NCBI RefSeq assembly: GCF_002837185.1 | Contig: NZ_KZ477988.1 | Coordinates: 1 to 64,000 of the forward strand | From: Pseudomonas fluorescens | GTDB lineage: Bacteria > Pseudomonadota > Gammaproteobacteria > Pseudomonadales > Pseudomonadaceae | DNA: 64,000 bases | Direction: 5' to 3' | Shown here: positions 62,224 to 64,000 of the stretch, one piece after another | Numbering within the stretch: the first letter of the stretch is position 1 | Layout: the number at the start of each line of letters is the position of its first letter | Notes under the pieces: generated by a model | Told to the model about the DNA's origin: nothing | What the model saw: only the letters and a program-made list of their open reading frames with translations | Databases searched by the model: none | Position numbers and translations under genes: made by a program

Positions 62224-63114
62224 ATGCAATACGCGTATCCCCTGCTGGCCATTCTGATCTGGGCCGGCAACACCGTGGTCAACAAACTGGCGGTGGGTTC
62301 GATCTTCCCGGCTGAAATCGGCTTTTATCGCTGGCTGTTCGCGGCGCTGCTGTTCACTCCGTTCATGCTCAAGCCGGTGATCGCCCACTGGGCACTGATT
62401 CGCCCAAACCTGGGCAAGATCTTCATCCTCGGCGTGCTGGGCATGGCCGTGTATCAAAGCCTGGCCTATTACGCAGCCACGCTGACCAGCGCCACCAACA
62501 TGGGCATCATCCTCTCGCTGATGCCGCTGATGGCCCTGACTGCCGCCATCATCAGCCTGGGCCAGCGCCTGACCTATGGCGCGCTGACTGGCGCGGTGCT
62601 GTCGTTCGCGGGGGTTGTGGTGGTGGTGTCATCCGGCAGCCCGGGCGCGTTGCTGCAACACGGGATCAACCTCGGTGACGGCATGATGCTGGTCGCCACC
62701 CTGGCCTACGCGGTCTACAGCACCTTGCTGAAAAAGTGGCAACTGCGCCTGCCGCCGTTGGTGCTGTTGTATTTGCAAGTGCTGGTGGCGGTGGTGGTGC
62801 TGTTACCGCTGTTCCTGTGCTCGGCCAAGGCAGGCCTGGGCTGGGCGAATATCCCGCTGGTGCTGTATGCGTGCCTGCTGGCTTCGATGCTGGCGCCGCT
62901 GGCGTGGATGCACTCGGTCAAAACCCTGGGGCCCAGCCGTACCACCTTGTTTTTCAACTTGCTGCCGTTGATTACCGCCTTGATTGCGGCGGTGGTGCTG
63001 AAGGAAGAGCTGGCGCTTTATCACCTCGTGGGAGGGTTGCTGACCTTGGGTGGAGTGGTCCTGTCGGAGCGCTGGACGACACCCGTCAGACCCAGTCGTG
63101 ACACATCCTGTTAA
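62224..63114 (+). CDS. EamA/DMT-family transporter
   Basis: 296 residues with ten membrane helices in two EamA halves (YPLLAILIWAGNTVVNKLAV, then LVATLAYAVYSTLLKKW). It is a drug/metabolite exporter of the RhaT/YdcZ type; the substrate is unknown. The ATG at 62224 is 41 bases past the palindrome; an in-frame GTG at 62215 is an alternative. Regulation by the adjacent AraC protein is likely. Confidence 0.9.
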   Translation: MQYAYPLLAILIWAGNTVVNKLAVGSIFPAEIGFYRWLFAALLFTPFMLKPVIAHWALIRPNLGKIFILGVLGMAVYQSLAYYAATLTSATNMGIILSLMPLMALTAAIISLGQRLTYGALTGAVLSFAGVVVVVSSGSPGALLQHGINLGDGMMLVATLAYAVYSTLLKKWQLRLPPLVLLYLQVLVAVVVLLPLFLCSAKAGLGWANIPLVLYACLLASMLAPLAWMHSVKTLGPSRTTLFFNLLPLITALIAAVVLKEELALYHLVGGLLTLGGVVLSERWTTPVRPSRDTSC

Positions 63115-63211
63115 ATCCGATAAAACTTTTCGCCTCTCTCGCCACTCACAACTGGGAGCGATCACGCCGGCAGAGCGTGGCGTAAAACCGGATTAGCCCC
63201 AGGAGATTGAG

Positions 63212-63742
63212 ATGACTGAAGCACAATTGACTGACGTTGCGACCCTGCGCAGCCGCGCCCGCCAGAACGTCGAAAACGGTGCCGTGACCGAAGGCTATGA
63301 CGCCGACCGCGAAGAGATTATCCGCTTGCTCAACGCATCGCTGGCCACCGAGCTGGTCTGCGTGTTGCGCTACAAGCGTCACTACTTCATGGCCAGCGGC
63401 CTGAAAGCCAGCGTCGCCGCCGATGAATTCCTGGAACACGCCACCCAGGAAGCCGAGCACGCCGACAAACTCGCCGAACGCATCGTGCAGTTGGGCGGCG
63501 AGCCGGAGTTCAACCCCGACCTGTTGTCGAAGAACTCCCACGCGCAATACGTGGCGGGCAATTCGCTGAAAGAGATGGTCTACGAAGACCTGGTGGCCGA
63601 GCGGATCGCGGTAGACAGCTATCGCGAGATCATCCAGTACATCGGCGACAAGGACCCGACAACTCGTCGCATCTTCGAAGATATCCTGGCCCAGGAAGAA
63701 GAACACGCCGATGACATGGCGGATATTCTAGAAGGCCTGTAA
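63212..63742 (+). CDS. Bacterioferritin-like ferritin-family protein
   Basis: 176 residues. It is a four-helix ferritin-like domain with iron ligands in ASLATELVCVLRYKRHY, EATQEAEH-type EHATQEAEHAD and the C-terminal ILAQEEEHADDM. It resembles the second bacterioferritin-type gene of pseudomonads (as I recall, PA4880). Iron storage or a Dps-like protective role is likely. AGGAGATTGAG precedes the ATG. Confidence 0.9.
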   Translation: MTEAQLTDVATLRSRARQNVENGAVTEGYDADREEIIRLLNASLATELVCVLRYKRHYFMASGLKASVAADEFLEHATQEAEHADKLAERIVQLGGEPEFNPDLLSKNSHAQYVAGNSLKEMVYEDLVAERIAVDSYREIIQYIGDKDPTTRRIFEDILAQEEEHADDMADILEGL

Positions 63743-63762
63743 TCAGCCGCACAGCACTACCC

Positions 63763-63853
63763 ATGTGGGAGGGGGCTTGCCCCCGATAGCAGTGGTTCAG
63801 TCAACGATGTATTGGCTGATATACCGCTATCGGGGGCAAGCCCCCTCCCACAT
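63763..63853. repeat. REPIN (inverted REP pair)
   Basis: Inverted REP copies with spacer TAGCAGTGGTTCAG ... GCTGATATACCGC, the usual layout. Confidence 0.88.
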
Positions 63854-63873
63854 TTGCTTTCAGGTGCAGTCCG

Positions 63874-64000
63874 TTACTTCACAGTCTTGGGCGCCTTGCC
63901 TTCTTTCATCTGTTGCAGCAACGGTGCGCAGGCATTGGGCTCGCCGCCGCTTGGGGCAACCAGTGCAAGCAACCCGGCCGCCGGACCGGCGATCACACCC
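63874..64000 (-). CDS. Partial gene, C-terminal end of an unknown protein
   Basis: The minus strand reads into a TAA at 63874-63876. The last 41 codons (ending APLLQQMKEGKAPKTVK) are visible, and the gene continues past the right edge. GVIAGPAAGLLALVAPSGGE looks like a membrane or lipoprotein-type stretch. I cannot name it. Confidence 0.5.
   Translation of the reverse strand, partial: GVIAGPAAGLLALVAPSGGEPNACAPLLQQMKEGKAPKTVK

Overview
The window is 64 kb of chromosome from a fluorescent Pseudomonas, most likely the P. fluorescens group. The case rests on high GC with strong G/C third positions, the gene order accBC-prmA-dusB-fis-purHD-retS, a retS/gcbA c-di-GMP and Gac-network pair, the urt/ure urea locus, and many GTGGGAGGGGGC-type REP elements. 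From memory, the backbone follows the P. aeruginosa PAO1 order around PA4839-PA4880. I see no rRNA, tRNA, CRISPR array, prophage or IS transposase.

Layout. 0.2-5.7 kb: MATE exporter, arginine decarboxylase speA, SUI1-like factor, Nudix hydrolase and a DUF2333 protein. 6-9.7 kb: a GcbA-type diguanylate cyclase and a CtpL-type chemoreceptor. 9.9-19.3 kb: housekeeping genes (aroQ, accB-accC, prmA, zinc-ribbon DUF3426 protein, dusB-fis, purH, purD). 19.4-22.2 kb: hybrid sensor RetS. 22.3-23.7 kb: MarC-family membrane protein facing an uncharacterised protein. 23.9-30.2 kb: aerobic cobalamin corrin-ring genes, cobG-cobH-cobI-cobJ on the minus strand and cobL-cobK on the plus strand. 30.4-35.4 kb: a copper module (DUF2946, PCuAC chaperone, DUF2946, OprC receptor, PepSY membrane protein). 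35.6-40.4 kb: TonB receptor plus ABC transporter operon behind a Zur-like dyad. 40.6-50.7 kb: urea transporter urtABCDE behind a sigma-54-type promoter, then ureD, ureA, two acetyltransferases, ureB and ureC. 51-57 kb: a single ~2,056-residue leucine-rich-repeat/NEL-type toxin-effector gene with a small ORF overlapping its 3' end. 57.2-64 kb: CbpA, YegD-like Hsp70, AI-2E/PerM protein, PsiF, an AraC regulator with a divergent EamA exporter, a bacterioferritin-like protein, and the end of one further gene.

How it fits together. The urea block imports urea (urt) and hydrolyses it (ure) and looks nitrogen-controlled. The copper proteins together carry outer-membrane, periplasmic and inner-membrane copper-ligand motifs. 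The TonB/ABC operon, next to the cob genes, is probably a zinc-responsive importer rather than an iron one. Most intergenic gaps hold REP/REPIN elements, several of them inside the urt-ure series. The least ordinary items are the effector with its duplicated LRR module, the small ORF at its tail, the Zur-like operator, and the four-site operator between the AraC and EamA genes.
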